DNA from: JACCTI01 sp051005695
GTDB lineage: Bacteria > Verrucomicrobiota > Verrucomicrobiia > Chthoniobacterales > UBA10450
Direction of reading: 5' to 3'
Assembly: GCA_051005695.1 (NCBI GenBank)
Contig: JBPCJC010000038.1
Coordinates: forward strand, 1-64,000
Length of the DNA stretch: 64,000 nt
Shown: piece after piece, positions 41,319-49,215 of the stretch
Layout: every line of letters starts with the position of its first letter
Position numbering within the stretch: position 1 is the stretch's first letter
Notes under the pieces: generated by a model
What the model was told of the DNA's origin: nothing
What the model saw: the letters and a program-made list of their open reading frames with translations, nothing else
The model's database searches: none
Made by a program: the position numbers and the translations under genes

Positions 41319-43154
41319 TCAGAGTCCAGTTCCCTGGTCGAGCACACGGGCAGACGAAAGCGCGGAAAGTTCATCGAGTTGCTTCTTGAGGTCAATAATT
41401 TCTTTCTGCAGCTTCGTTAATTCTCCCGCGCTCAGTTGCGGTAACTTCATTCGGCCCTCGGCAATTTGCAGTTGCCGACGCACTGCCGCCTGCTGCAAAC
41501 CACGCCACCAGTCTCTAGCCACTGCCGCGCCATTCGGGGGCATTTTTTGCACGAGCCACGAAGAAATCAGCGCTTCATCTTCCGGTGCCAGCGACGACAT
41601 GAAGACATTGATCGACGCCGAATCTTCCGGGCGCAGATCACTCGTTAGAATTATCCGGAGCAAGCCCGTGTCTGGCGTTTGCGCAAGCACTTCGCGCCAA
41701 TTCTCCTCGAGCAAAAAAGCGCGCGCTTCGCCGTCGCGCAACGCCAGCAGACAAAGCATCGCCACATCGTGACGCGGCGCCGCGCTCGGCTCCGCCGCCG
41801 TCCGCCCTTCGCTGCCGCTCTGCATCCGCTCGCGATTGGGCCGCGCCAGGAGCGCTTCGAAATCGCGCGGCGGCACCCCCAGACGCGCGCTGACTTTGTT
41901 CGCGACCGCCCCGCGCATGATCGGGTCGTGCACTCGCGCCACCGTTTCCGCGAGTTTGCGCGCCAGGTTCATTTTCGCGCCTAACGAGTTCAAATCCGTC
42001 GCCGCCGTTTCCCGCTCGATCCAGAAATCGAAGAAATCGCGCGCGCCCTCGATCCGCTTTTCGAATTCCGCTTTCCCCTGCCGGCGGACGATGGAATCCG
42101 GATCTTCCCCTGCCGGCATCTCTGCGATGCGGACCACGAGGTCGTTTTGCAAAAGCGATTCCAGCGAACGCTCGGCCGCTTTTTGCCCGGCGGCATCGGC
42201 GTCAAAACAAAGCACCACTTCCTCCACGAAACGCTTCAGGATGCGCGCCTGATTTTCGGTGAAGGCCGTCCCTTGCGGCGCGACCACATTAGCAATTCCG
42301 GCTTCGTAAAGAGTGATCAAATCCAATTGTCCTTCACAGACAATTGCGGAATTCGCCTCGATCAACGGACGTTTAGTTTTGTGCAGGCCGAAAAGAATAT
42401 TGCCCTTTCGAAAGAGCGGCGTCTCCGGCGAGTTCAAATATTTTGCGGTTTCGCTCTCGTTATTCAGCACCCGCCCGCTGAACGCGATCACTTCGCCGAC
42501 ATCATTGCAGATCGGGAAAATGATCCGGCCGCGGAAACGATCGTAAACTTCTGCTTCGTTAGGCCGCTCTTCGTCGCGCGGTTTCACCAAACCGCTTTGC
42601 AAAATTTGCGCGCGCCGATAGCCGGCGTCGAGAGCCCAGTTCAGACACGCGTCCCAGCTCTCCGGCGCGAAACCAATCTGCCAGTTGCCCGCAATTTGCC
42701 GATCGATCCCGCGCTCTTTCAAATATTCCCGCGCCGGTTTCGCCCATTCACGCTTAAGCAAATTTTCGTGAAACCATTCCGCCGCTTCCGCGTGCAATTG
42801 CAGCAGCGTGCGCCGCGTTTCGTGGGCTCGATCCTCGTCCCCACCGCTCGCGCTCCGTTCCTCGATCACTGGAATCCCGACGCGTGCGGCCAGCTTTTTC
42901 ACGGCCGATGGGAAATCGAGATGCTCGTAATCCATCACGAAACGGAAAACGCTCCCGCCCGCGCCGCAGCCGAAACAATGAAACGTCTGCCGCTGTGGGC
43001 TGACGTTGAAGGACGGCGATTTCTCCTGATGAAATGGGCAGAGCGCCTTGAAACTCGCCCCCGCGCGTTTCAGCGGAAAGTACGAACCGACCACCTCCAC
43101 GATGTCGTTGGCGGCGGCGATTTGCTCGATGTTTTCAGTCGGGATTGTGCCCAT
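41319..43154 (-). CDS. dnaG: DNA primase
   Basis: 611 residues. The zinc-binding CHC2 domain has C39, H42, C60 and C63 (CPFHQEKSPSF, FHCFGCG). The TOPRIM catalytic domain shows IVCEGQLDLITLYEAGI with the catalytic Glu and LCFDADAAGQKAAERS with the DxD metal site. The C-terminal helicase-binding region is Ala/Glu/Leu-rich and ends in a coiled coil (LTKLQKEIIDLKKQLDEL). It makes RNA primers for replication. Its ATG overlaps the ATG of the divergent NfeD-like gene by two bases if that gene starts at 43153. Confidence 0.96.
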   Translation of the reverse strand: MGTIPTENIEQIAAANDIVEVVGSYFPLKRAGASFKALCPFHQEKSPSFNVSPQRQTFHCFGCGAGGSVFRFVMDYEHLDFPSAVKKLAARVGIPVIEERSASGGDEDRAHETRRTLLQLHAEAAEWFHENLLKREWAKPAREYLKERGIDRQIAGNWQIGFAPESWDACLNWALDAGYRRAQILQSGLVKPRDEERPNEAEVYDRFRGRIIFPICNDVGEVIAFSGRVLNNESETAKYLNSPETPLFRKGNILFGLHKTKRPLIEANSAIVCEGQLDLITLYEAGIANVVAPQGTAFTENQARILKRFVEEVVLCFDADAAGQKAAERSLESLLQNDLVVRIAEMPAGEDPDSIVRRQGKAEFEKRIEGARDFFDFWIERETAATDLNSLGAKMNLARKLAETVARVHDPIMRGAVANKVSARLGVPPRDFEALLARPNRERMQSGSEGRTAAEPSAAPRHDVAMLCLLALRDGEARAFLLEENWREVLAQTPDTGLLRIILTSDLRPEDSASINVFMSSLAPEDEALISSWLVQKMPPNGAAVARDWWRGLQQAAVRRQLQIAEGRMKLPQLSAGELTKLQKEIIDLKKQLDELSALSSARVLDQGTGL

Positions 43155-44622
43155 GCGGGTTCCACTTTTCGCTCGTTCAGCGGCCAGCAGGTGGCAAAGT
43201 AATCCGGTGCGGCCTCGCTTCCATCAGAACCTCGGGAAACTCCTGCTCGCGTTTGCGGTTTTCATTTCTTCGATGGGTTACGCGCGCGCCGCCGAGCAAA
43301 TCAGCAAGGGCGACATCGTCGTCGTGCCGCTGGAAGGCGAAGTCTCGCCGCCGATGTTTCTCTTTCTTCGTCGCGCACTGAAGAGCGCCGAAAGCTCCGG
43401 TGCTTCCGCGATTGTTTTTGAGATGAATACCTACGGCGGCCGGCTCGATAGCGCGGAGGAAATTACCAACCTGCTCAATCACGCGACCATCCCGACTTAC
43501 ACTTTCATTAATACCAACGCCGGTTCCGCGGGCGCGCTCATCGCTTTGGCCACGCACTATATCTATATGGCGCCGGTCAGTGCGATCGGTGCCGCCGCTC
43601 CGATCCAAGCAACTGGCGAAGATCTCGGGTCGACGGCGAAAGACAAAACCATTTCCTATTGGTCCGCGCTCATTCGCGGCTCCGCCAATCGCAACGAGCA
43701 CAATCCGGATGTCGGCGAAGCCTTCATGAACAAGGAGAAGGAAGTAAGAATCGGCGAGCGCGTGCTGCATCCGAAGGGTTCGCTCCTGACGCTGAGCGCG
43801 CAGGAAGCGGCCGCGCGTTACGACGGGAAACCGCTGCTCGCGGAAGGAATCGCGGAATCCATTCCCGAGCTGGTGCAAAAAGCGGGACTGACCGGCGGGG
43901 TGGTTTCGATTTCACCCAGCGGCTTCGAGCGCCTGGCCGTTTGGATCACGACGCTCGCGCCCTTGCTCTTGTTAGGCGGAATTCTCGGCGCTTACATCGA
44001 GTTCAAGCTCCCGGGGTTCGGCATTTTCGGCATCAGCTCGATTCTCTGCTTCACGCTCTTCTTTCTCGGGCATTACCTCGCCGGGCTTGCGGGCTGGGAA
44101 GTGGTCGCGCTTTTTGTTTTAGGAGTGCTTCTCGTCTTGGCGGAAATTATTTTCTTCGCGCACTCCACCATCATCGTCGGAGTGGTGGGCATTTTGCTCA
44201 TGCTCGGGTCGCTCCTCTGGGCGATGATTGATCGTTATCCCGGCCAGACTTTTTTTCCGACCGGGCCGATGCTGCGGGTGCCCGTAATGAATCTTCTTTT
44301 CGCCATGATCGCTTCCGCGATCGCGATGGTCATCCTGGCACGCTTTCTCCCGCGAACGAGCCTTTACCGGCGTTTCATTCTCTCCGCGGACATTCCCTCC
44401 GGGCCGTCGCTCGCGAGCGCCCCGCGGCAATTTCCCGCCGCGCTTGGGGTCTCGTTAGGCGCAACCGGGATTGCCCTCACGACTCTGCGCCCGAGTGGGA
44501 AGGCGCGCTTCGGCGATCAAATTGTCGATGTGCTCACCGAAGGCGATTTCATTCCCGCGCAGACTTCGGTCGCGATCATTTCCACCGACGGGATGCGCGT
44601 GGTGGTGAAAGCAGCCGCCTAA
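43153..44622 (+). CDS. NfeD-family membrane-bound ClpP-class serine protease
   Basis: Up to 489 residues. After a signal peptide (LGKLLLAFAVFISSMGYARA) comes a ClpP-like domain with GEVSPPMFLFLRRAL, FEMNTYGGRLDSA, the catalytic Ser in INTNAGSAGALIALA and a Lys in the region of MNKEKEVRI. About five membrane helices follow (residues ~290-420) and an OB-fold NfeD domain ends the protein. Such proteins cleave stomatin-like partners and affect membrane quality control. The start is uncertain: ATG 43153 overlaps the dnaG ATG; GTG 43207 gives a more typical signal peptide (M/VRPRFHQNLGK). Confidence 0.9.
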   Translation: MRVPLFARSAASRWQSNPVRPRFHQNLGKLLLAFAVFISSMGYARAAEQISKGDIVVVPLEGEVSPPMFLFLRRALKSAESSGASAIVFEMNTYGGRLDSAEEITNLLNHATIPTYTFINTNAGSAGALIALATHYIYMAPVSAIGAAAPIQATGEDLGSTAKDKTISYWSALIRGSANRNEHNPDVGEAFMNKEKEVRIGERVLHPKGSLLTLSAQEAAARYDGKPLLAEGIAESIPELVQKAGLTGGVVSISPSGFERLAVWITTLAPLLLLGGILGAYIEFKLPGFGIFGISSILCFTLFFLGHYLAGLAGWEVVALFVLGVLLVLAEIIFFAHSTIIVGVVGILLMLGSLLWAMIDRYPGQTFFPTGPMLRVPVMNLLFAMIASAIAMVILARFLPRTSLYRRFILSADIPSGPSLASAPRQFPAALGVSLGATGIALTTLRPSGKARFGDQIVDVLTEGDFIPAQTSVAIISTDGMRVVVKAAA

Positions 44623-44819
44623 CCGCCCGCGACCACGCGGATGAATTCCACCTGATCGGCTTCGGCCAGACGCCGCTCCGTCCATTCGCGCTGATGCAGC
44701 GCGATGCCGTTATGCTCGATCAGAATGCTGTTCGGATGCAGCTGATAGCGCGCGGCCAGCTCGGCCACAGTTTTCGCGCCGCGGGTGTCCGCGAACTCGC
44801 CGTTTAAACGTACGGTCAT
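44619..44819 (-). CDS. thiS: Sulfur carrier protein ThiS
   Basis: A 66-residue ubiquitin-like protein from ATG 44819: MTVRLNGEF at the N-terminus, TVAELAARYQLHPNSILIEHNG and the required C-terminal Gly-Gly (RVVAGG) that is adenylated and thiocarboxylated to donate sulfur for the thiazole of thiamine. The ATG overlaps the thiH stop (ATGA). Its stop overlaps the stop region of the convergent NfeD-like gene by 4 bp. Confidence 0.93.
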   Translation of the reverse strand: MTVRLNGEFADTRGAKTVAELAARYQLHPNSILIEHNGIALHQREWTERRLAEADQVEFIRVVAGG

Positions 44820-45940
44820 GAGGCGAGCAGCGCCTGGTCCCAATCTTTCCAGACCGGCTCAAACCCGCGACTGCGGAGCGTGGTCGCGATTTCCGAAGGC
44901 GAACGTTCGTCGCTAATCGCGAACTGGCCGGTGGCGATCTGGTCGAGTCCATTCTCGAATTCCGGGGCGACGATTTTTCCGCGGACGGTCAGGTGCAAAT
45001 TCCGTGAGCCCTGGCCGGTGTAACCGCCAGGCTCGGTGTGGCTGCCCGCGCTCATCGTGGTCACGCCTAACGAGACCAAGGCATCGCGCAAGGGCGCTCG
45101 TTCGCGCGTGCTCAGGACGATCCCAAGTTGCGGGAACGAAATTCGCAGCGCGCAAATTAACTGCGCGAGTTCGCGATCGGTCATGCTGAAGCGCGGCGCG
45201 AAACCGCCGGCCGCCGGCCGCAGCCGCGGCAGGCTGACGCTGATCTGCGCCTGCCAGCAACGCTTAAGCAAATACTCGACGTGGGCGGCGAGGGTGATGG
45301 CTTCGCTCTGCCAGGGCGCGAGGCCGAAGAGCGCGCCGATTCCGATTCGCCGAAAACCGGCGTCGTAACCGCGCTCTGGACAATCGAGCCGCCAGGTGAA
45401 ATCGCGCTTCGGCCCCGAAGTGTGCATCTCCGCGTAAACCGCGCGGTCGTAGCTCTCCTGGTAAACCACCAAGGCCTCGGCCCCTGCCCTAACGAGTGGT
45501 TGATATTCGGCCGTCTCCATCGGGCCGACTTCGATCGCGATCGAAGAAAAATCCGGGGCCAGGCTGCGGACGCAATCCGTCAGATAACTGCCGCTGACAA
45601 ATTTCGGATGCTCGCCCGCGACCAGCAGGATTTGCCGGAAACCCTCCGCCGAAAGATGGCGCGCTTCCGCGATCACCTGCTCGTGGTCTAGGGTCACGCG
45701 CAGGATGAGATTGTCGCGCGAGAAACCGCAATAGCGGCAATTGTTAATGCACTCGTTAGACAAATAAAGCGGCGCGAAGAGTCGCATCGTCCGGCCGAAA
45801 TTCTGCAGAGTCAGACTGCGCGATTTCTGCGCGAGCGCCTCCAGCTCGGCGTCGCTCTTCGGCGCGAGCAAACGCTCAAACTGCTGGAGCAGCGGAGATT
45901 TCTCCAGCGGCAGTTGATCGAGGATCGCGGCGAATGACAT
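44816..45940 (-). CDS. thiH: 2-iminoacetate synthase
   Basis: 374 residues from ATG 45940 (MSFAAILDQLP). A radical SAM enzyme with CINNCRYCGF: the CxxxCxxC cluster ligands are C64, C68 and C71. IVEVGPMET-like IAIEVGPMETAEY and RIGIGALFGLAPW are ThiH landmarks. It cleaves tyrosine to give dehydroglycine for the thiazole ring of thiamine under low oxygen. A longer frame to 46066 is open but overlaps the divergent nitroreductase gene. It is coupled to thiS by a 4-bp overlap; thiG, thiF and thiC are not in the window. Confidence 0.94.
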   Translation of the reverse strand: MSFAAILDQLPLEKSPLLQQFERLLAPKSDAELEALAQKSRSLTLQNFGRTMRLFAPLYLSNECINNCRYCGFSRDNLILRVTLDHEQVIAEARHLSAEGFRQILLVAGEHPKFVSGSYLTDCVRSLAPDFSSIAIEVGPMETAEYQPLVRAGAEALVVYQESYDRAVYAEMHTSGPKRDFTWRLDCPERGYDAGFRRIGIGALFGLAPWQSEAITLAAHVEYLLKRCWQAQISVSLPRLRPAAGGFAPRFSMTDRELAQLICALRISFPQLGIVLSTRERAPLRDALVSLGVTTMSAGSHTEPGGYTGQGSRNLHLTVRGKIVAPEFENGLDQIATGQFAISDERSPSEIATTLRSRGFEPVWKDWDQALLAS

Positions 45941-46026
45941 CGAGGGGGAATTTCGCGGCGGCGAAGGCGCTGCGCAAATCAGCACGCGGACTTCGCAGAG
46001 GGCGCGAGGCGCGCTAGTCTCGTTGA

Positions 46027-46698
46027 GTGAAGCCACCGAAGTTTGTTCCCCTGCCCGCGCGACCAAAATTTTCCGACGAAGATCTCCGCCGGCGCGCCGC
46101 AGATTTCTACGCGCAAATGCAGCGGCGCCGGACGATCCGGAATTTTTCGGATCGGCCCGTGGCGCGGGAATTAATCGAAGATTGCCTGCGCGCTGGAGGC
46201 ACGGCGCCGAGCGGCGCGAATTTGCAGCCGTGGCACTTTGCGGCCGTCTCCGATCCGGCGCTCAAGCACCAAATCCGAATCGCGGCGGAAGAGGAAGAGG
46301 AAGAATTTTACGAACACCGCGCGCCCGCGGAATGGCTGGAAGCTCTCGCCGCTTTAGGCACGGATTCGCACAAACCGTTTCTGGAAGTTGCGCCGTGGTT
46401 GGTCGCCATCTTCGCGCAGCCCTACGGATTGAGACCCGATGGCACCCGGATGAAACATTATTACGCGACCGAATCCGTGGGGATCGCGACCGGTTTCCTG
46501 ATCGCGGCGCTGCATTCTGCCGGCCTCGCGACGCTGACGCACACGCCGAGCCCCATGGGTTTTCTCAATGGAATGCTCGGCCGGCCAGCGCACGAAAAAC
46601 CATTTCTGCTCCTGGTCGTGGGGCATCCCGCAGCGGACGCGATGGTGCCGGACATCGAGCGAAAGTCGTTAGGCGAAATCAGCTCGTTCTTCGCATGA
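46027..46698 (+). CDS. Nitroreductase-family FMN oxidoreductase
   Basis: 223 residues from GTG 46027 (MKPPKFVPLPARPKF). The FMN-binding RRRTIRNFSDRPV near residue 33 and the TAPSGANLQPWHFAAV block are typical of the nitroreductase fold; the C-terminal GFLNGMLGRPAHEKPFLLLVVGHPA segment also fits. The PxGxxxQPW pattern and length are close to the iodotyrosine-deiodinase-like/BluB branch, but the substrate is not predictable. Divergent from thiH (86 bp between starts). Confidence 0.9.
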   Translation: MKPPKFVPLPARPKFSDEDLRRRAADFYAQMQRRRTIRNFSDRPVARELIEDCLRAGGTAPSGANLQPWHFAAVSDPALKHQIRIAAEEEEEEFYEHRAPAEWLEALAALGTDSHKPFLEVAPWLVAIFAQPYGLRPDGTRMKHYYATESVGIATGFLIAALHSAGLATLTHTPSPMGFLNGMLGRPAHEKPFLLLVVGHPAADAMVPDIERKSLGEISSFFA

Positions 46699-46704
46699 AA
46701 CAAA

Positions 46705-46737
46705 AACGCCGGGAACACGTGCAGTGTCCCCGGCGTT
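46705..46737. terminator. Bidirectional rho-independent terminator
   Basis: AACGCCGGGAACAC (46705-46718) and GTGTCCCCGGCGTT (46724-46737) form a strong stem with one mismatch and a 5-base loop, flanked by AAAA on the left and TTGTTT on the right. It lies 6 bp after the nitroreductase stop and 26 bp beyond the stop of the convergent outer-membrane gene, so it can serve both. Confidence 0.88.
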
Positions 46738-46763
46738 TGTTTAAATGTTATCTGACGCTGGTC

Positions 46764-47384
46764 TTAGAACGCGAAGTTCAAACCGGTACGGACCTGGATG
46801 AAGTCGTTGTTGCCACGATTGATCTGGTTGTAGCTGACGTCATTCGTCCAACCGAGGTGCGGAGTGAAACGAACTTCGAAGCCGCCGCCGTATTGACCCA
46901 TCAGGCGAGCGTCGTCGTTGTTGTTGTTCACATTGAAGTTGTCGTTGCCGTTAAAGACTGCGCCGACACCGGCCCACCCGTACGGTGCGAAACGGGTGCA
47001 GGGGATCGGATAGCGGAAGGTGAAGGTGCCCAACGCGCCGCCGGTGAAATCATTCCGATTGTTGCGGAAGCGGTTGAAGCGGTTGTCTTCGGTCGCGAGA
47101 CCGAAGCCTTGGAGACCGACACCGAAATAGCGGCGGAAGAAGTATTTCGCATCGATCGCCCCACCCCAGGCGTGGTCTACGCCGAGATAGCGATCGTCGA
47201 GATACTCATTCGTGGTGGCGGCATAGACGCCCGAAAGCGTCACGTTGAATTCACTGTCCGCGAACCAGGTGGGACATGAAGCGGGTGCGCTTTGGGTCTC
47301 CTTCGAGGAGTAGCTTTCGGTGCCGGCAGAAGCGGCGAGCGCGAAAGCAGTCAGGGCGCACAAGGTTAGGCTAAGTTTTTTCAT
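46764..47384 (-). CDS. Outer-membrane beta-barrel protein
   Basis: 206 residues from ATG 47384 (MKKLSLTLCALTAFALAASAG signal peptide). The mature part alternates polar and aromatic residues as in small 8-stranded barrels (FNVTLSGVYAATTNEYL, YFGVGLQGFGLATEDNRF, GALGTFTFRYPI, FAPYGWAGVGAVFNG) and ends with Phe (VRTGLNFAF), the outer-membrane insertion signal. A spontaneous Asn-rich loop (NDNFNVNNNNDD) lies before the last strands. Function unknown. The 187 bp upstream to the rng stop leave room for its own promoter. Confidence 0.85.
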   Translation of the reverse strand: MKKLSLTLCALTAFALAASAGTESYSSKETQSAPASCPTWFADSEFNVTLSGVYAATTNEYLDDRYLGVDHAWGGAIDAKYFFRRYFGVGLQGFGLATEDNRFNRFRNNRNDFTGGALGTFTFRYPIPCTRFAPYGWAGVGAVFNGNDNFNVNNNNDDARLMGQYGGGFEVRFTPHLGWTNDVSYNQINRGNNDFIQVRTGLNFAF

Positions 47385-47571
47385 AGGTAGTGTTGTTTTT
47401 TTGGTTAAGTGTCGGCTGGTGGCAAACGGGAAATGCGCCGACGTCATTTTCGGGGGACGCCAAAGGAGGCCTTCGTTTTGGGACGGCACTTTTGCACAAA
47501 TTTCGTTTTCCGCCAGTGATGCTTAGACGAAAGACAGTGCAGGATTCGCGCCGGTCACGGAAAATTTTGAT

Positions 47572-49155
47572 CTACGGCTTTAATTCCGCTCCGCTGTTCG
47601 CGTCCGTGACCGTGAATTTTTCCTGGTGGTACGCGGGATCACCACGGAAGAGCAAACGCCCGGCGTAACGCCGCTCGAGTTCGACCAGGAGTTCTTCGTC
47701 TTCCTCCTTCAAACGCTTGAGCACGTCGGGATTCAGAATCACGCGGATTTCGTGCACCGAGTCCTGATATCTGCGCATGACGGTGTTGAGCATGCGGTGC
47801 AGTTCTACGCTCGTAGTCATGGAAGTTTTGACCACGCCGCGGCCCTGGCAGTACGGACAATTTTCGTAAATCGAATCGCTCAGACTTTCCTGCGCGCGTT
47901 GCCGAGTCATTTCCATCAAGCCCAGGGCTGATAACTGAAGCACATGAGTCTTCGCTTTATCGCGCTTCAGCCGTTCCTTCATCAGGCCGTAAACCGCCTG
48001 CTGATCTTTCCGGCTCTTCATGTCGATGAAATCGCCGATGATCAAGCCGCCGATATTTCGCAAACGCAGCTGGCGCGCGATCTCGTCCGCGGCTTCGAGG
48101 TTGGTTTGCAGAATGGTTTTCTCAACGTCGCGTCCGCCCTTGTTGCGGCCGGTGTTCACGTCGATCGCGACCAGCGCTTCGGTTTCATCGATGACGATGT
48201 AACCGCCGCACTTCAGCCAAACCTGGCGATGAAAGGCGTCGTCGATTTGCTTTTGAATTCCGAAGGTCTCGAAGATCGGCGCGGTGCCGTCGTAAAACTG
48301 GATGCGATTGCGCGCGCGTCGTGAAATCTGGCCGACCATCTCGTTCATCCGATCAATTGCGGTGCGATCGTCGCAAATCACTTCATCAATTTCGTCAGTC
48401 AAAAAATCACGCACCGTGCGATCGACCAAATCCGGTTCTTCAAACACCCGGCAGGGCGCTTTCTCTTCTTTGATCGCTTGCTCGACGCGGGTCCATTGTT
48501 CGAGAAGAAAAGCGAGATCGCGCACAAAATAACGCGCGCGCTGACCCTCGCCGACGGTGCGAATGATCACCCCGATGCCGTCCGGAATTTCCAATTCGCG
48601 CAAAATTTTCCGGAGCCGATCGCGCTCTTTCGGATCCTCGATCTTGCGCGAAATCCCGCTGCGATCGCTGTAAGGCATGAAGACGAGATAGCGGCCGGCG
48701 AAACTTAAATTCGTGGTCACGCGCGGGCCTTTGGTCCCGATCGGGCCCTTGGTCACCTGCACGATCACATCCGAGCCGACCGGATAAATGCTCGGGATGT
48801 CTTTGGCGGTGACTCGCTTTTTCGATGAACGCCGATTGTTAGTATCCGGGCGATCGATCTCTTCGATCCCGCTATCGAGGGCCGCGGGGATGGCGTCCCA
48901 GAAATGGAGGAAGGCGTTTTTCTCGAAGCCGATGTCGACGAACATCGCCTTCAAACCCATCTCGATGTTCTTGACCTTGCCCTTGTAAACGCTCCCAACA
49001 ATGTTGCGCGAGCTGTTACGCTCGACGCTGTATTCTTCCAGTCGCCCGTCTTCGAGCAGGGCCACGCGCCGCTCCAATTTCTCGACGCTGATGACCAGCT
49101 TGTTGCCGGTCTTGCGGCGGCCGAGGCCCAAAATCTGTTTCACTTTGTCCATCAT
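47572..49155 (-). CDS. rng: Ribonuclease G (Rne/Rng family)
   Basis: 527 residues. An S1 domain at the N-terminus (GSVYKGKVKNIEMGLKAMFVDIGFEKNAFLHF) is followed by the RNase H-like and DNase I-like catalytic subdomains with VAIDVNTGRNKG (metal Asp) and GGLIIGDFIDM (second Asp), and CPYCQGRGVV, the zinc-link Cys pair. It lacks the long unstructured C-terminus of RNase E, so it is of RNase G type. It processes rRNA and decays mRNA. It is downstream of mrdA by 60 bp in the mre cluster, an arrangement known from other bacteria. Confidence 0.95.
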   Translation of the reverse strand: MMDKVKQILGLGRRKTGNKLVISVEKLERRVALLEDGRLEEYSVERNSSRNIVGSVYKGKVKNIEMGLKAMFVDIGFEKNAFLHFWDAIPAALDSGIEEIDRPDTNNRRSSKKRVTAKDIPSIYPVGSDVIVQVTKGPIGTKGPRVTTNLSFAGRYLVFMPYSDRSGISRKIEDPKERDRLRKILRELEIPDGIGVIIRTVGEGQRARYFVRDLAFLLEQWTRVEQAIKEEKAPCRVFEEPDLVDRTVRDFLTDEIDEVICDDRTAIDRMNEMVGQISRRARNRIQFYDGTAPIFETFGIQKQIDDAFHRQVWLKCGGYIVIDETEALVAIDVNTGRNKGGRDVEKTILQTNLEAADEIARQLRLRNIGGLIIGDFIDMKSRKDQQAVYGLMKERLKRDKAKTHVLQLSALGLMEMTRQRAQESLSDSIYENCPYCQGRGVVKTSMTTSVELHRMLNTVMRRYQDSVHEIRVILNPDVLKRLKEEDEELLVELERRYAGRLLFRGDPAYHQEKFTVTDANSGAELKP

Positions 49156-49215
49156 AAATCCACAAAGGTTGTGTGATCATGAGCGTGAGCGGCGTGCTGG
49201 CTTTCAAGCGCATGG

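Noticed and set aside
42147..43202. A 351-codon plus-strand open frame opposite dnaG
   Set aside because: It mirrors dnaG codons; the translation is rich in Arg/Phe with no domain, and dnaG is unmistakable on the other strand.
46023..47279. A 418-codon plus-strand frame across the nitroreductase and outer-membrane gene
   Set aside because: It is out of frame with the nitroreductase in its first half and antisense to the barrel gene in its second; it also crosses the terminator.
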